From Chloroflexota bacterium (GTDB lineage Bacteria; Chloroflexota; Dehalococcoidia; JACPQD01): a stretch of 64,000 nucleotides of DNA. Below, piece by piece: positions 1 to 9,209 of the stretch. Below the pieces are notes generated by a model. That model worked only from the letters and a program-made list of their open reading frames with translations, was not told the DNA's origin and searched no databases. Each line of letters opens with the position of its first letter. Positions within the stretch are counted from its first letter, which is position 1. Both the position numbers and the translations under genes were made by a program. Location: contig JACPQD010000074.1 of the NCBI GenBank assembly GCA_016190665.1, positions 1 to 64,000 on the forward strand. The letters are read 5' to 3'.

Positions 1-451
1 CCGTTCGAGTTTCCTCTCCCTCGATGGGAGAGGGTAGGGTGAGGGTGAAACCGGAGAGCCCCCTCACCTTAGTCCTCTCCCGCGGAGGGGAGAGGAAACA
101 TCCAGTCAGGCGCGATTCAATTTTAATAAGACAACATTGCAGGGCCATGCGCCCCTACGCAAGCCGTTTCATTGCGGAACGGCGCGAGGGGACAAACTCT
201 CGCACCCGCCCGATATGGACTGCGGCGCCAAACGACCCTTAAGGCGCGACGTAGTGGCGGGCCTCCCTGTCCGCCAGGGTGGAGGTGGTTCCCCCCTCCA
301 GGCCGACAGAGACGACCGCCCCTACGTGATCGACTGGCGCCGCAATCCACTGTGAGGCTCCGGCAAAGATAGGTGCTGGTGGGTGAAGTCCGATTTTCCC
401 GATCAGCACTACGAGAAAGTCGGAGCATCGGGACTTCACCCACCCTACTAT
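1..451. repeat. Intergenic repeat-rich stretch at the left edge
   Basis: No credible gene is seen here. Bases 10-110 hold a palindromic pair of purine/pyrimidine words (CCTCTCCC and GGGAGAGG flanking GTGAGGG and CCCTCACC). Bases 250-340 hold a CCGCCCCTAC-type word pair. Bases 378-448 are a copy of the GGTGGGTGAAG / CTTCACCCACC palindrome that recurs in this window at 2174, 2292, 2848, 9907, 13378 and 53280. These words resemble dispersed intergenic repeats and would form hairpins in RNA. Confidence 0.6.
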
Positions 452-1105
452 CTATTGCCATCCTTCGTTGGGAGGGATGCCGATCCGCACGCAATAACGG
501 ATGAGCTGATTCTGGTTGCGCAGGCCGATCTTGCGCATGATGTTGGCCCGGTGGAACTCCACGGTGCGCGTGCTGATCACGAGCTGCGCCGCTATTTCGC
601 GGCTGGTGACGCCGCTGACGACCATCTCCAGGACTTCTCTCTCTCTGACCGTCAACGTGTAGTACCGTTCGACTTCGGTGCGGCGCTCATTTGTGACGTA
701 GAGGTCGACGGCGCGGTCCGATAGGGCGCGGCTGAGGTAGCGCCCACCGGAGGCCGCTTCGCGGATAGCGCGAATCAGCTCCTGCGCAGGCGACCTCTTG
801 AGAACATAGCCGCGCGCCCCGGCCTGCATGGCGCCGCGCACGTAGCCGTCGGTCCCATGCATCGAGAGGATAACCACAGCCGTTTCGCCAGAGCACTCCT
901 TGACCCGCTTCGCGACCTCGATGCCGCTCATGCCTTCCATATCCACATCGGCCACGAGAACGTCGGGATGCAGGCTCCGCACCAGGTCCACGGCCTCGTG
1001 CCCGTTGCTTGCCTCGCCGACGACGTGAAAGTCCTCCTCCTTGCCCAGCAAGGAGCACAGGCCCTCCCTTATGACCTGCTGGTCATCGGCTACGACCAGG
1101 TTCAC
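452..1105 (-). CDS. NarL/FixJ-type response regulator with LuxR helix-turn-helix
   Basis: This is a cytoplasmic transcription factor with an N-terminal receiver and a C-terminal LuxR DNA-binding domain. The receiver starts LVVADDQQ, carries the phospho-acceptor in VLVADVDMEG, and keeps the lysine of VLKRSP. The LuxR part reads LTVREREVLEMVVSGV, with SREIAAQLVISTRTVEFHRA as the recognition helix. No kinase gene lies beside it, so it is an orphan here. It is a clear paralogue of the regulator at 12424-13128: both share EFHRAN-MRK and a RNQN word near the C-terminus. The open frame extends up to 1192 with a TTG and 29 basic extra residues. I prefer a GTG at 1105 (or TTG at 1108) behind a GGGGGAAGAAG purine stretch, because the receiver then starts at its normal first strand. 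Family assignment is sure; target genes are unknown. Confidence 0.9.
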   Translation of the reverse strand: MNLVVADDQQVIREGLCSLLGKEEDFHVVGEASNGHEAVDLVRSLHPDVLVADVDMEGMSGIEVAKRVKECSGETAVVILSMHGTDGYVRGAMQAGARGYVLKRSPAQELIRAIREAASGGRYLSRALSDRAVDLYVTNERRTEVERYYTLTVREREVLEMVVSGVTSREIAAQLVISTRTVEFHRANIMRKIGLRNQNQLIRYCVRIGIPPNEGWQ

Positions 1106-1195
1106 CAACTTCTTCTTCCCCCTTTTTCGCCCGCGAAAGGGATCTTCATCTTGCGATGAGCCTTCTGGCCCGGAGGAGCGCTCCCTATTCAATGC

Positions 1196-1396
1196 TCAAC
1201 CTGAAGTCCGATTGTCCCCGTCGCGTGGCTGGCGTCTCACCCTCGCCTGACGCTCAAGGCAGTCGCGTTTAGCCAGGCACACCGCCGTTGCGCCCTGGCC
1301 CTCGATGTAGGCATAGGCTACGTCCTTACCCCTATGGCCGCAGAGCTTGCAGGTGAGCGGCGCCTGCGGGTCCAGGGCTATTGCCTCGGGCATCAT
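1196..1396 (-). CDS. Small putative zinc-ribbon protein, 66 aa
   Basis: The predicted protein has CKLCGH near residue 16 and two more cysteines in VCLAKRDCLER, a four-cysteine pattern compatible with a small zinc ribbon. The tail is rich in Arg. The start at 1396 (second ATG at 1393) follows a strong GGAGGGGGGG ribosome site, which is the main argument that it is real. It reads toward the response regulator and may share its transcript. I do not recognise a named family, and metal binding is inferred only from the cysteines. It could instead be a chance frame. Confidence 0.45.
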   Translation of the reverse strand: MMPEAIALDPQAPLTCKLCGHRGKDVAYAYIEGQGATAVCLAKRDCLERQARVRRQPRDGDNRTSG

Positions 1397-1586
1397 CTTG
1401 TCCCCCCCTCCAGGTATTCACGGGGCGGTTCTTACAAGAGTGATCCGCGACGCCCGCCCCTCAGCGCCATTGAGAACCGTGCTTTGCCATTTCAGACCGG
1501 CTCGGTTTCGGAAACCGCCTGACTCTGTCGGGATCCCGATGCGCCGGGACCCCTGCACTACGGCTTCCCGCCTCTTGCTTCGCCCC

Positions 1587-1955
1587 TTAGGGGACCTGCG
1601 CCGCCAGCGCAAACTGCGTCTTGATGCTCCCCTCGGTGTACTTGTCCGTCTCCCACGCCTGGACGCCGCCCACCCAGAAGGTGATGGTCTGACCCAGGGA
1701 AGCGCCGCCGGGCTGCACCAGGAGGTTAATATAGCGCCCGCCGCTGACGAAGACAGGCTTTGAGGTGTAACTGCCGACCTTGGCCACCACAGCGGTCCCG
1801 TCCGGCGCACTGACAGCGCCGGCGTATTCGCCCGGCAAAGCGGGTGGGCCGCTGGGAGTCCAGAGGGCCAGGCCGGGGAAGACGTTTTCCCACGCCAGGG
1901 CGGGCATGGCCGAGGCGAAGAGGACAAGGATGGCGAGGATGAGTGCAAGTTTCAT
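1587..1955 (-). CDS. Small secreted protein with a beta-rich regulatory-like domain, 122 aa
   Basis: Residues 1-21 are a clear Sec signal peptide (MKLALILAILVLFASAMP, then AxA cleavage before WENVFPG). The mature part has Gly/Val-rich strands with GEYAGAV, GTAVVAKVG, GGRYINLLVQPG and TITFWVGGVQA. The spacing of these words resembles the N-terminal domain of the surface protein at 3178-4983 (GAVTVNG, VSAKIGGVQYA), so the two may share a carboxypeptidase-regulatory-like or prealbumin-like beta sandwich. A GGAGG ribosome site lies just before the ATG. The role is unknown; it is probably extracellular or envelope-associated and may belong to the surface protein group. Confidence 0.7.
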   Translation of the reverse strand: MKLALILAILVLFASAMPALAWENVFPGLALWTPSGPPALPGEYAGAVSAPDGTAVVAKVGSYTSKPVFVSGGRYINLLVQPGGASLGQTITFWVGGVQAWETDKYTEGSIKTQFALAAQVP

Positions 1956-2422
1956 TTCGACCTCCGAAAAAATTACGCTGTCTCTATTACATTGCGAATC
2001 AAACGCGCCTAGTAGCGTGTATCAGACGTTGATACATATTGGCCGATTATCAACATGGATGTACAGGATAGACAACATAATTTGCGCGATTCTAATCCTG
2101 TTCATCCTGTTTATCCATGTTCCTAATTCTTGGTCTCGGTAAAGCGTAAACATGAGTGTTACGTAGTACTAGGCCGTAGGGTGGGTGGATCCCTGACGAA
2201 CGCGGGACAACCCACTATCACGTGCTTTCCTTCCGATGGGGTCACGCTTGGCTCCACCCACCGCAGGCATAAATCGATGTTACGGTGTACTAGCCGTAGG
2301 TGGGTGAAGCGAAGCGCCACCCACCAGCAAGGATTTGGCGCGCTGGTGGGTGCAGTCCCGACTTTCCCGACGTATCAGGACTCCGAGAAGGCCGGAGCAT
2401 CGGGACTGCACCCACCCTACAG
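1956..2422. repeat. Intergenic block of three palindromic repeats
   Basis: Bases 2053-2122 form a hairpin of the ACATGGATGTACAGGAT / ATCCTGTTTATCCATGT type, the same family that occurs three times in tandem at 12108-12380. Bases 2174-2266 and 2292-2420 are two GTAGGGTGGGTG...CACCCACC palindromes. The 2174-2266 copy is close to the reverse complement of the copy at 53280-53378. Words such as GTACTAG sit at their outer edges. No gene is seen. Confidence 0.65.
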
Positions 2423-2803
2423 CTAGTTGTGAGACACCTTCGCTTCGGCGACCCCACGGCCCCCGATCACATACAGGTAGCCCGACCGGTTGATTTGCCC
2501 CCGAGACGTCCCCGGCGCCGTGGTCAGGGTGGTGATTTTCAGAACGGGCCAATCAAGGGGAGACGTTGGCAGGACCGGCCTGCCTTCTGGCGCCCCCGCC
2601 GATGGCGCACCGGGCGCCGCAGGCGGTGGCGGAGTATCACGAGGCGCTTCCGTCATCACGGCGGACCTGGACCGGGACGCTCTTTGCTTGAGCCTCTGCG
2701 CCAGCGCCTGCAGCAGCATGAAGCCAGCTGCCAGGGCCGCCAGAGAGAAGACCGCTGCCACGAAGTAGACCAGGAGCCTCAATATGAACGTCGTTTCTGC
2801 CAT
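2423..2803 (-). CDS. Small single-pass membrane protein, 126 aa, unknown function
   Basis: The chosen start gives MAETTFILRLLVYFVAAV, one N-terminal membrane segment (about residues 6-32), then a basic RLKQRASRSRS stretch, a Pro/Ala-rich linker and a short C-terminal globular part ending GYLYVIGGRG. The positive-inside rule puts the tail in the cytoplasm. The open frame continues 12 residues upstream to 2839, but those codons lie in an intergenic CAGCATT/TTAGCA word repeat, so the inner ATG is more likely. The downstream end also abuts a palindromic repeat. I do not recognise a family. Confidence 0.5.
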   Translation of the reverse strand: MAETTFILRLLVYFVAAVFSLAALAAGFMLLQALAQRLKQRASRSRSAVMTEAPRDTPPPPAAPGAPSAGAPEGRPVLPTSPLDWPVLKITTLTTAPGTSRGQINRSGYLYVIGGRGVAEAKVSHN

Positions 2804-2847
2804 CGCAGCATTCAGCCTTTGGCAATCAGCATTTAGCACTTAGCAAT

Positions 2848-2969
2848 CGTAGGGTGGGTAAAGCGAAGCGCAACCCACCAGGGCGGCGATGGTGGGTTAC
2901 GTCGCGATCCTCCCACTTTCCCGCGGTCCAAGTGCGTCAGGAAGACCGCGACGTAACCCACCCTACGAT
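2848..2969. repeat. Dispersed palindromic repeat, GTAGGGTGGGT family
   Basis: The segment runs from GTAGGGTGGGTAAAGCG to AACCCACCCTACG, so its ends are complementary. The internal sequence is almost identical to 13378-13492 (shared GATGGTGGGTTACGTCGCGA, CCGCGACGTAACCCACC). It lies between a small membrane gene and the surface-protein operon. Confidence 0.75.
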
Positions 2970-3127
2970 TTGCCATCCAGCCTCAATGTCCTTCAAAGCG
3001 GGTGGTCGAATGTGGTTGCCCCTGGAAAGCCTCCCTCCCGCGAGGTCCCGACGCATCGGGATCCCGAAGGAATCGGGAAATCCGACGCCTGAACTACGTT
3101 TTAAGTTAGCGCTTATGGGGACCGGGG

Positions 3128-3162
3128 GAGACCTCCGAGGTCTCCAAGACCTCGGAGGTCTC
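3128..3162. terminator. Perfect long hairpin downstream of the surface-protein operon
   Basis: GACCTCCGAGGTCT (3130-3143) and its exact complement (3147-3160) form a 14-base-pair stem with a 3-base loop, extended to 16 pairs by A3129-T3161 and G3128-C3162. It lies 16 bases past the stop of the 601-residue surface protein, where a terminator is expected. There is no T-tract on the minus strand, so it may be a 3-prime stabilising hairpin or a repeat rather than an intrinsic terminator. Just upstream (3049-3090) is the CCCGACGCATCGGGATCCCG palindromic word. Confidence 0.5.
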
Positions 3163-3177
3163 TAGAGAGCGGGGCGC

Positions 3178-4983
3178 TCAGGGCATCAGCGTTCCCGCCT
3201 CGCTAAGCTCGATCCAGTAACCCCGGCCGTAGTCCATAGAAGTAAAGCCGAAGCCGGGCTTTGCAATCTCAAAGCCTGTGTTCGGACTGTACCGGTAGAC
3301 AGACGCCCACTTGCCGGACAGCGACGCCAGATAAGCGCCGATGGAGGTGGAAGGCGTCAGGTCTCGACTGACGTAGCCGATCATGCTCCAGCCCGCGGGA
3401 AGCGCGTGGCTGGGCGCCGGCTTCGCCTTGTCGTCGTACTTGTAGGTCAGCGGGCCATCGAGCAACGAGTTGACCCAGTAACCGTAGCCAGGCTCTATCT
3501 GCGCCAGGGTGCCCGACCACACACCCTCAGCCGACTTGCTGGCGAAGTCATAGGCGCCGGTCTCGCTATTGAAGTGGTACACCCTGTCAGCGACGCCGCC
3601 GAACACCGCCCCCACGGAGGGGTCAGCCAGGTACCAGCCCGCCGCAATGAAGTTCCAGCCCTTGGCGAGAATGATCGTCCCCTGCGCCGGCGTCGCCGTG
3701 GCGACAGGCGCTGGAGTCGCTGTCTCCGGCGAGCTTGGCGTCGCCGTGGGCGGCCCAGCCGTTGCCGTAGGCGTGCGGGTCGGCGTCGCGGTGGGCGGAG
3801 TCCATCCCCCGCCTCCGCCGCCCCCTCCCCCCGACACCGGTGTCGGCATGGCAGGCGCCGCCAGGGTGAAGTAGCTGAGGTGGGTCGTGAACCCGCATAC
3901 CGTATGGGTGGCTGCATTCACCGTTATTCCCGTCAGGTCCTCCCATAGTGCGGTGCTCGAGTTGTACTGCTTGATCTTCAGCGTGCTGGGATCGGTCCCC
4001 GGTATGTCCGCGGGGTCGTACGTGAAACAGACCTGGACGGGATTGCTGAAGGTGAAGCCGGAAATCGGCGATCCAGTGCCGGGATCAAAGGCGTTTATGG
4101 AGAGCTGCTTGCCGGCGAAGGTGAAGCTGCCCGACGCCTGGGGAAAGGCGGGGTCGTTGACGTGCCTGGTAATCTGGAAGTTGGTATTCGCGGCTATGTC
4201 ACCCGCGGCCACGGTCAGATTGGCGCTGCTATCATCCGAAGAGACCGAGCCGCCCGTAGCAGCCGGAATGGTGGCCACCGGCCCCTGATAGCTCACGGCC
4301 GTCGGCGTCGGCGTAAGAGTCGCCGTGGGCGTCGCCGTCGGTGTGGGCGTGAGCGTGGGCCCGCCGGGCGTGATGGTTGCCGTTGGCGTGGCCGTGGGCG
4401 TAGCCGTCGCTGTGGGCGTGGGCGTGGCTGTTGCCAGCGCCGTTGGCGTGGCTGTGGGCGTGGCCGTTGGCGTGTCTGTCGCCATCGCCGTTGGTGTCGC
4501 TGTGGGCGTCGCCGTTGGCGTCGCTGTTGCCGTCGCCGTTGGCGTTGGCGTGGGGACAGTGGCCGTCAAGGCCAGATTCTGCACTCTCCCGTACTCGAAC
4601 GTCGTCGAGCCGCCGGCGTAGCTCTCTACGTACAGATTGACGGTCTGCCCGGCGGTCCCGCCCTCCACGGCGGTGGTGTCCGGGTCATCCGCCGGGACGG
4701 TGAAAGCGGGGTCGTAGCCATATCTGCCCTGGCTGTCTGTAGTCGTGCTGGCGTACTGGACGCCGCCTATCTTGGCCGACACAGTCAGTCCGGCTGCCGC
4801 TTGGGCGCCATTCACGGTGACCGCGCCATAGAGCCGGTGCGGCATTTGCGGCAAGGCTTCCGCGGGCGCCGGCCCTCCCCAAAGAGTGGGCAACAGGCCA
4901 GCCAGGAGGGCTAGCAGGAGCCCAAAGGCTCCTGCTAGCATGCCGTTGGTAGGTCTCATCCGGTGTCCCTTGCTAGCTTTCAT
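3178..4983 (-). CDS. Exported multidomain surface protein with Thr-Pro linker and double C-terminal module, 601 aa
   Basis: After a signal or anchor segment (GAFGLLLALLAGLLPTLW) comes a beta domain starting HRLYGAVTVNG. A long linker of TPTAT repeats follows, encoded at about 4278-4560. Then comes a domain opening VATIPAATGGSVSSDDSS that resembles ZU5-like or autotransporter-like folds, a nine-glycine run, a second TPT linker, and two C-terminal repeats. The repeats open ILAKGWNFIAAGWYL and LPAGWSMIGYVS and close GYGYWVN and GRGYWIEL. The same double module ends the neighbouring 1397-residue protein. The ATG at 4983 follows GGAGGTCAGGTCACC; 75 further upstream codons overlap the neighbour and were dropped. 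The gap to the upstream gene is 32 bases, so the two are co-transcribed. The role is probably structural or adhesive outside the cell; exact function is unknown. Confidence 0.85.
   Translation of the reverse strand: MKASKGHRMRPTNGMLAGAFGLLLALLAGLLPTLWGGPAPAEALPQMPHRLYGAVTVNGAQAAAGLTVSAKIGGVQYASTTTDSQGRYGYDPAFTVPADDPDTTAVEGGTAGQTVNLYVESYAGGSTTFEYGRVQNLALTATVPTPTPTATATATPTATPTATPTAMATDTPTATPTATPTALATATPTPTATATPTATPTATITPGGPTLTPTPTATPTATLTPTPTAVSYQGPVATIPAATGGSVSSDDSSANLTVAAGDIAANTNFQITRHVNDPAFPQASGSFTFAGKQLSINAFDPGTGSPISGFTFSNPVQVCFTYDPADIPGTDPSTLKIKQYNSSTALWEDLTGITVNAATHTVCGFTTHLSYFTLAAPAMPTPVSGGGGGGGGGWTPPTATPTRTPTATAGPPTATPSSPETATPAPVATATPAQGTIILAKGWNFIAAGWYLADPSVGAVFGGVADRVYHFNSETGAYDFASKSAEGVWSGTLAQIEPGYGYWVNSLLDGPLTYKYDDKAKPAPSHALPAGWSMIGYVSRDLTPSTSIGAYLASLSGKWASVYRYSPNTGFEIAKPGFGFTSMDYGRGYWIELSEAGTLMP
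4278..4560. repeat. In-gene GTNGGCGT microsatellite coding the Thr-Pro linker
   Basis: Roughly 280 bases are made of the six-base theme GTxGGC on the plus strand, reading as Thr-Pro-Thr-Ala on the minus strand. The repeat is imperfect at third positions. Such tracts can change length by slippage or recombination in whole hexamers, which would lengthen or shorten the linker in frame. Confidence 0.8.
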
Positions 4984-5015
4984 GGTGACCTGACCTCCGA
5001 CTCCATCTCCATGGC

Positions 5016-8000
5016 CTACGGCGAGACCACGCCGGCGGCGTTGAAGTACACCCAATAGGCCTTGCCCGTCTCGAAGTTGCTGCTGCTGGCGCTGATGGTG
5101 GTGTAGGCGCCTCCCGAGTACCCGTAGATCGGGAAGCGATAGTTCGTTCCAGTCAGATAGGCGCCGTTGGTCTTCGCGGTCGTCGACTTGAACCCGACCA
5201 GATTCCACCCCTCGGCGACCGAGTAGGTCGGCGGGGTGGCTGGCGGAGCGGGCAGCTCCGAGCCGCTCACGGTCAGCGTGGCCGCGGCGGTCATCTTGAT
5301 CCAGTAGCCCTTGCCGTCCGTCATGGTGGTCAGGCTGCCGCCTACGCCGGGAATCCAGTTTGTCCAGGCGCCCGTGCTGGCGTTGTAGGACCAGACGCCG
5401 GCCTCCGTGTCGATGCTGGACGAGACACCGCTCAGGACGGTGGCGATGGCGGTGCTGGTCGGTATCACCGGCAGCGAGATCAGGTTCCAGCCCGCCGCCA
5501 GGCTGATGCTTTGCGTCGCCGCGCCGGCCGTAGTGATGCTGAACACGGCGTTGCTGGTGTCAGAGCCTGCATTGAGCGCGGCATCAGTAGCGGTGACCCT
5601 CACCAATACGCTGGAGCTGTTTATACTAGGCACCGTCCATATGTAGGCGCCGTCGTTACTCTCGCCCGTAGCGATGCTGGTCCAGCTCGAGCCGCCATTG
5701 GTCGAATAGGACAGGTCGATGGTCAGGAGGCTCGCCGCCGTCACGTTGTCCGTGGCGTTCCAGGTAATGGTAGCGCTTGACCCGCCGGTCAGGCTCTCAC
5801 CGCCGTTAGGGCTGTTGACGGTGACCGTGGGAGCCGTGCTATCGGCGGAAACGACGAACGACCAGATGTCGGACGTGGACTGATTCCCCAAGGCGTCGGT
5901 CGCGACGACCATCCAGTAGTAGGTGCCGTTGGCCACCGCTGTCGGCAGCGTGTAGGTCAAAACACTCAGCCCTGCCTGGTCGGCAACCGTAGGCGCCGCA
6001 AACGTGTTTTCCGTGTCCACTTCCACCCGGTAGGTCACTGGCCCGTTGTTGTCGGTGACGGCGTTCCACGTCAATGTAGGTGTGTTGTCGCCAGTTGATG
6101 TAGCGTTGCCCGGCGAAGATAAGGTGGGCTTCGTCACCGCAGCGTCGATCTTCTTCTCGCCGGTCACGGCAGCGTTCGTTGACGTGTTTTGCAGGTTGTC
6201 CGTTGCCCTCTGGACAGGTTCGTCCACGCCGGTGATGGTGATGACCTCTTCCGCATTGCCGAGACCCGCCGCGTCGGCGGCGACCACGCGCTGATACTTG
6301 AAGACGGTATCGCCAGAAACGTCGGTGGTGGCCGCGTTGGTCACATCGTTGGCGGTTCCCTCAGCGGCGATGCTAATGGTCGGGTTCGCCGCCTGCAGAG
6401 GCTCGCTCGCCGTGATCCTTATCCAGTAGGTGCCGCCCGGTTGCATGTAGTCGCCGGTGAAGGCCGTGGTCAAGTCAGTATTGGTGAAGTAGGCGATGGT
6501 GAAAGTAGGCGCGATTTTGTCGCCGATGTTCTGGCCAGCCAGGGTCACGAAGGCGTTGCCGGCCAGGTCGGCCAAGGCAGTGCGGGTGATTGTCAGGTCC
6601 CCAGCGATGCCCCGCGCCTCCGTGGCGTCGATGCCGCTCACCGTGACGTGCACCACCGTCTTATTGGCGGCGTCGATAGCAGCGGCGGTGGCCGTCCACC
6701 TTCCGCCAGCGCTGCTGAACTCACTGCCACTGGCGGCAACTGCTCCCATGCCCTCGTTGAAGGTGACGTCTATGTTTGTGGAGCTGGTCAGGTTGGCCGA
6801 TACAAACGTCGGGGCGGTGGTATCAGCGGTCTCCGTAACGGCGTTTCCATTACTTAAGTCGTTTAAGTTTCCGGCCAGGTCCTTTACTGCGCCGGCATCC
6901 AGATCAACCACGACCGCCGTCCCATCACCGCCGGTGACCCCGGAGATGGCGATGGCCGCTGCCTTCTGGGCAGCAGTGAGGGTGATGGTGACCGTCGTAG
7001 CATCGGCTGCAGCAACTGTCGCTCCCGTAAGCTGCACGTTGTGCGAGCCTGCCGTATTGCTGATCCAAATCTTGCTGGCATCCACGTTCGTCGCCGGGTT
7101 GCCATCTATGGTCTCGGAGAAGGTGATGACCAGCACTCCCGTGCCATAATTGAGCGTGGCCGCGGTCGTGGCGGAAACCGTTGGCTTCACGGTATCCGGC
7201 GTCTCGGTGACCGGATTGCCATCGTCCCCTGCGGCGTTGCCCACGCCCCCGGTGTCGAAGAGGGCATTTGCGTCCAAGTTTATCACGACTGCCGCACCAT
7301 CACCGCCGGGCTGGCCGGATAGCAATATGGCAGCCGCCCGCTGCGCCTCAGTCAAGGTTATGGTAATGGTGGTGCCGTCCACAGTCCCGAGAGTCGCACC
7401 AGTCAATCCTCCGCCTGGGACGGCGTCCCCCGACGTCGTGTTCGCTATCCCAATTTTAGCGAGGCTGGTGGCGCTTACATCCAACTTCTCATTGGCGGTA
7501 ATGGTGAGCACGCCGGTGCCGTAGTTCAATGTGCCTGAGGTAATGGTCGGCGCCGTCGTGTCAGCAGCGATAGTCTTGTTGGGTTCAAGGGCAGAGCTAT
7601 TGCCCGCCAGGTCAGTGACCGCCCCAGCCGCCAGTTGCAAGCCCACCGCTCCAGCGACGCCGTTGGTCTGATTCGTCTGGCTCAAGGCGCTGATAGTGAC
7701 GTTCACCTTGGTCTGGTCTGTCGAGCTTACTGTCGCGCTGGCGACTGTGAAGCTGGTGCTGGACAGCTTGGAAGCGTCAACGGCCTTCACCCTCTCGCTG
7801 AAGGTGATCTCCAGGTTCGTGTCCCTGGTGAACGCCGCCGACGCGAAAGCAGGCGCAAGGGTATCACCGGTGATGAGCGTTGTGCCCACAATCTCAGTAG
7901 CCGCCAGGGAGTTCCCCGCCAGGTCTGTGATCTTGCCTGCGGCCGGAGTCACTGCCACCACGTTGCCGTTGGTCAGCCATGCTGCGTCCGCTATCGCATC

Positions 8001-9209
8001 GCTCAGGGTGATGGTTACTAAGACCAGGTTCGCGTTTGCGTCGAAAGTGGCGTTGGTCAGCGTTATCGGGGTTCCGTTAGGGCTCTCAATCGAGGAGAAC
8101 TCATTTGCGTCCCACGTCCCGTCAGCCGCGCGCACCTTCTCCGAGAAGGTCAGGGCGATGGTATCCCCGGCGCCGGCCGCGGTGGTGCCCACGATCTGGC
8201 TCACGGCTAGGCCGGGTGCGACGGTGTCGCCAACGGTTGCCGTTGTCCCCACGACTTCGGTGACGGCCATGAAGTTCGCCGCCAAGTCCTGGATGGCGTT
8301 GGCCGCCGGGGTAACAGCGATTGTGTTGCCATTGATGAGGGCCTTGTTGACTGCGTCATCGGCCAGAGTGATAGTAATAGAGGTTATCGTAGAATTGTCG
8401 GTCACGGATGTCGTAGCGCCTGCCAGGCTCACTCCGGTTCCGTTGGGGCTCTCAATTGCCGAGAAAATATTGGGACCCCAATTGCCGGCCCCGTTACCAT
8501 AGTTGGCGGCGCCCGGCTTTACTGACTCCGAAAACGTTATCGCGATAGTGTCGCCGGCGCCCTGAATGGTGGTACCGGCGATACTGCTGACGGTGGGTAG
8601 GGCGTCGTCAACGGTGACCGTGGCTGTTGTGAGTGACCCGGTACCGTACTGGACCCCGCCGGCAGTCAGTGACAGCAGCCCCATGTTTGCCGTAAACTTG
8701 TCGCCGTTTGTAGCGGTCGCGCTAGTCCTTACCACTACGAAGTACTTCGTGGTTGCGTTAGCACCAAGGGCCAACGGGACGTTCAGCGTCATCTGCGCGA
8801 GCAGCCCATCCCATACGTTGGTTGTTGCCAAGAAGGTGTCAGCCCCCGACTCAAAGGTGTCAGCCACACCGGCATCCTTATACAAAAGGAGTCCACCGGC
8901 ATTGGTGGCACCCAGACCGTCAGTGGCGAGGTCTGTCTTGTCGAAGCCGCTGACGCTCGCGAACTGTACCTTCACGACTTGCAGATTGACGTCGTTTGCG
9001 TCATTAACGATCGTGATCTTCAGCAAGGGACTAGCGGCGCTGGACACTTTCACTGTCTTGGCCGCGTTGATTTGGGTGGTGACATCTGTATAAGTGACTC
9101 CCGTCACCGCCGCGCTCGCCGGCGTCGCCGGTATCAGGCTCAGGCCCAGCACCAGCGCCACAGTCAAGACACCACCTAAGATTTTCCTGGCCGTAGATGT
9201 CCTTTTCAA
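5016..9209 (-). CDS. Giant secreted surface protein with Ig-like repeats, 1397 aa
   Basis: A Sec signal peptide (ILGGVLTVALVLGLSLIP, cut near ASAAVTG) leads into a beta-rich domain, then about six SbsA/Big_5-type Ig-like repeats recognised by recurring DTIAITFSE, VTITLSDA, AVTPAA and TDLAGNS words. Two fibronectin-like segments (PTLTWNAVTDNNG and NSPNGGESLTGGS) follow. Two modules, AAGWNLISLPV...GKGYWIKM and AEGWNLVGFKS...GKAYWVYF, end the protein. No transmembrane anchor, LPxTG or SLH motif is seen, so attachment may rest on the C-terminal modules. The TTG start at 9209 has AGGAGG eight bases upstream. Composition is Thr/Ala/Gly-rich and low in Cys, as in S-layer proteins. An S-layer or adhesin role is inference. 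Confidence 0.85.
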   Translation of the reverse strand: MKRTSTARKILGGVLTVALVLGLSLIPATPASAAVTGVTYTDVTTQINAAKTVKVSSAASPLLKITIVNDANDVNLQVVKVQFASVSGFDKTDLATDGLGATNAGGLLLYKDAGVADTFESGADTFLATTNVWDGLLAQMTLNVPLALGANATTKYFVVVRTSATATNGDKFTANMGLLSLTAGGVQYGTGSLTTATVTVDDALPTVSSIAGTTIQGAGDTIAITFSESVKPGAANYGNGAGNWGPNIFSAIESPNGTGVSLAGATTSVTDNSTITSITITLADDAVNKALINGNTIAVTPAANAIQDLAANFMAVTEVVGTTATVGDTVAPGLAVSQIVGTTAAGAGDTIALTFSEKVRAADGTWDANEFSSIESPNGTPITLTNATFDANANLVLVTITLSDAIADAAWLTNGNVVAVTPAAGKITDLAGNSLAATEIVGTTLITGDTLAPAFASAAFTRDTNLEITFSERVKAVDASKLSSTSFTVASATVSSTDQTKVNVTISALSQTNQTNGVAGAVGLQLAAGAVTDLAGNSSALEPNKTIAADTTAPTITSGTLNYGTGVLTITANEKLDVSATSLAKIGIANTTSGDAVPGGGLTGATLGTVDGTTITITLTEAQRAAAILLSGQPGGDGAAVVINLDANALFDTGGVGNAAGDDGNPVTETPDTVKPTVSATTAATLNYGTGVLVITFSETIDGNPATNVDASKIWISNTAGSHNVQLTGATVAAADATTVTITLTAAQKAAAIAISGVTGGDGTAVVVDLDAGAVKDLAGNLNDLSNGNAVTETADTTAPTFVSANLTSSTNIDVTFNEGMGAVAASGSEFSSAGGRWTATAAAIDAANKTVVHVTVSGIDATEARGIAGDLTITRTALADLAGNAFVTLAGQNIGDKIAPTFTIAYFTNTDLTTAFTGDYMQPGGTYWIRITASEPLQAANPTISIAAEGTANDVTNAATTDVSGDTVFKYQRVVAADAAGLGNAEEVITITGVDEPVQRATDNLQNTSTNAAVTGEKKIDAAVTKPTLSSPGNATSTGDNTPTLTWNAVTDNNGPVTYRVEVDTENTFAAPTVADQAGLSVLTYTLPTAVANGTYYWMVVATDALGNQSTSDIWSFVVSADSTAPTVTVNSPNGGESLTGGSSATITWNATDNVTAASLLTIDLSYSTNGGSSWTSIATGESNDGAYIWTVPSINSSSVLVRVTATDAALNAGSDTSNAVFSITTAGAATQSISLAAGWNLISLPVIPTSTAIATVLSGVSSSIDTEAGVWSYNASTGAWTNWIPGVGGSLTTMTDGKGYWIKMTAAATLTVSGSELPAPPATPPTYSVAEGWNLVGFKSTTAKTNGAYLTGTNYRFPIYGYSGGAYTTISASSSNFETGKAYWVYFNAAGVVSP

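Noticed and set aside
123..494. 123-codon minus-strand frame in the left-edge repeat region
   Set aside because: Entirely within palindromic repeats and Arg/Gly-rich; no ribosome site.
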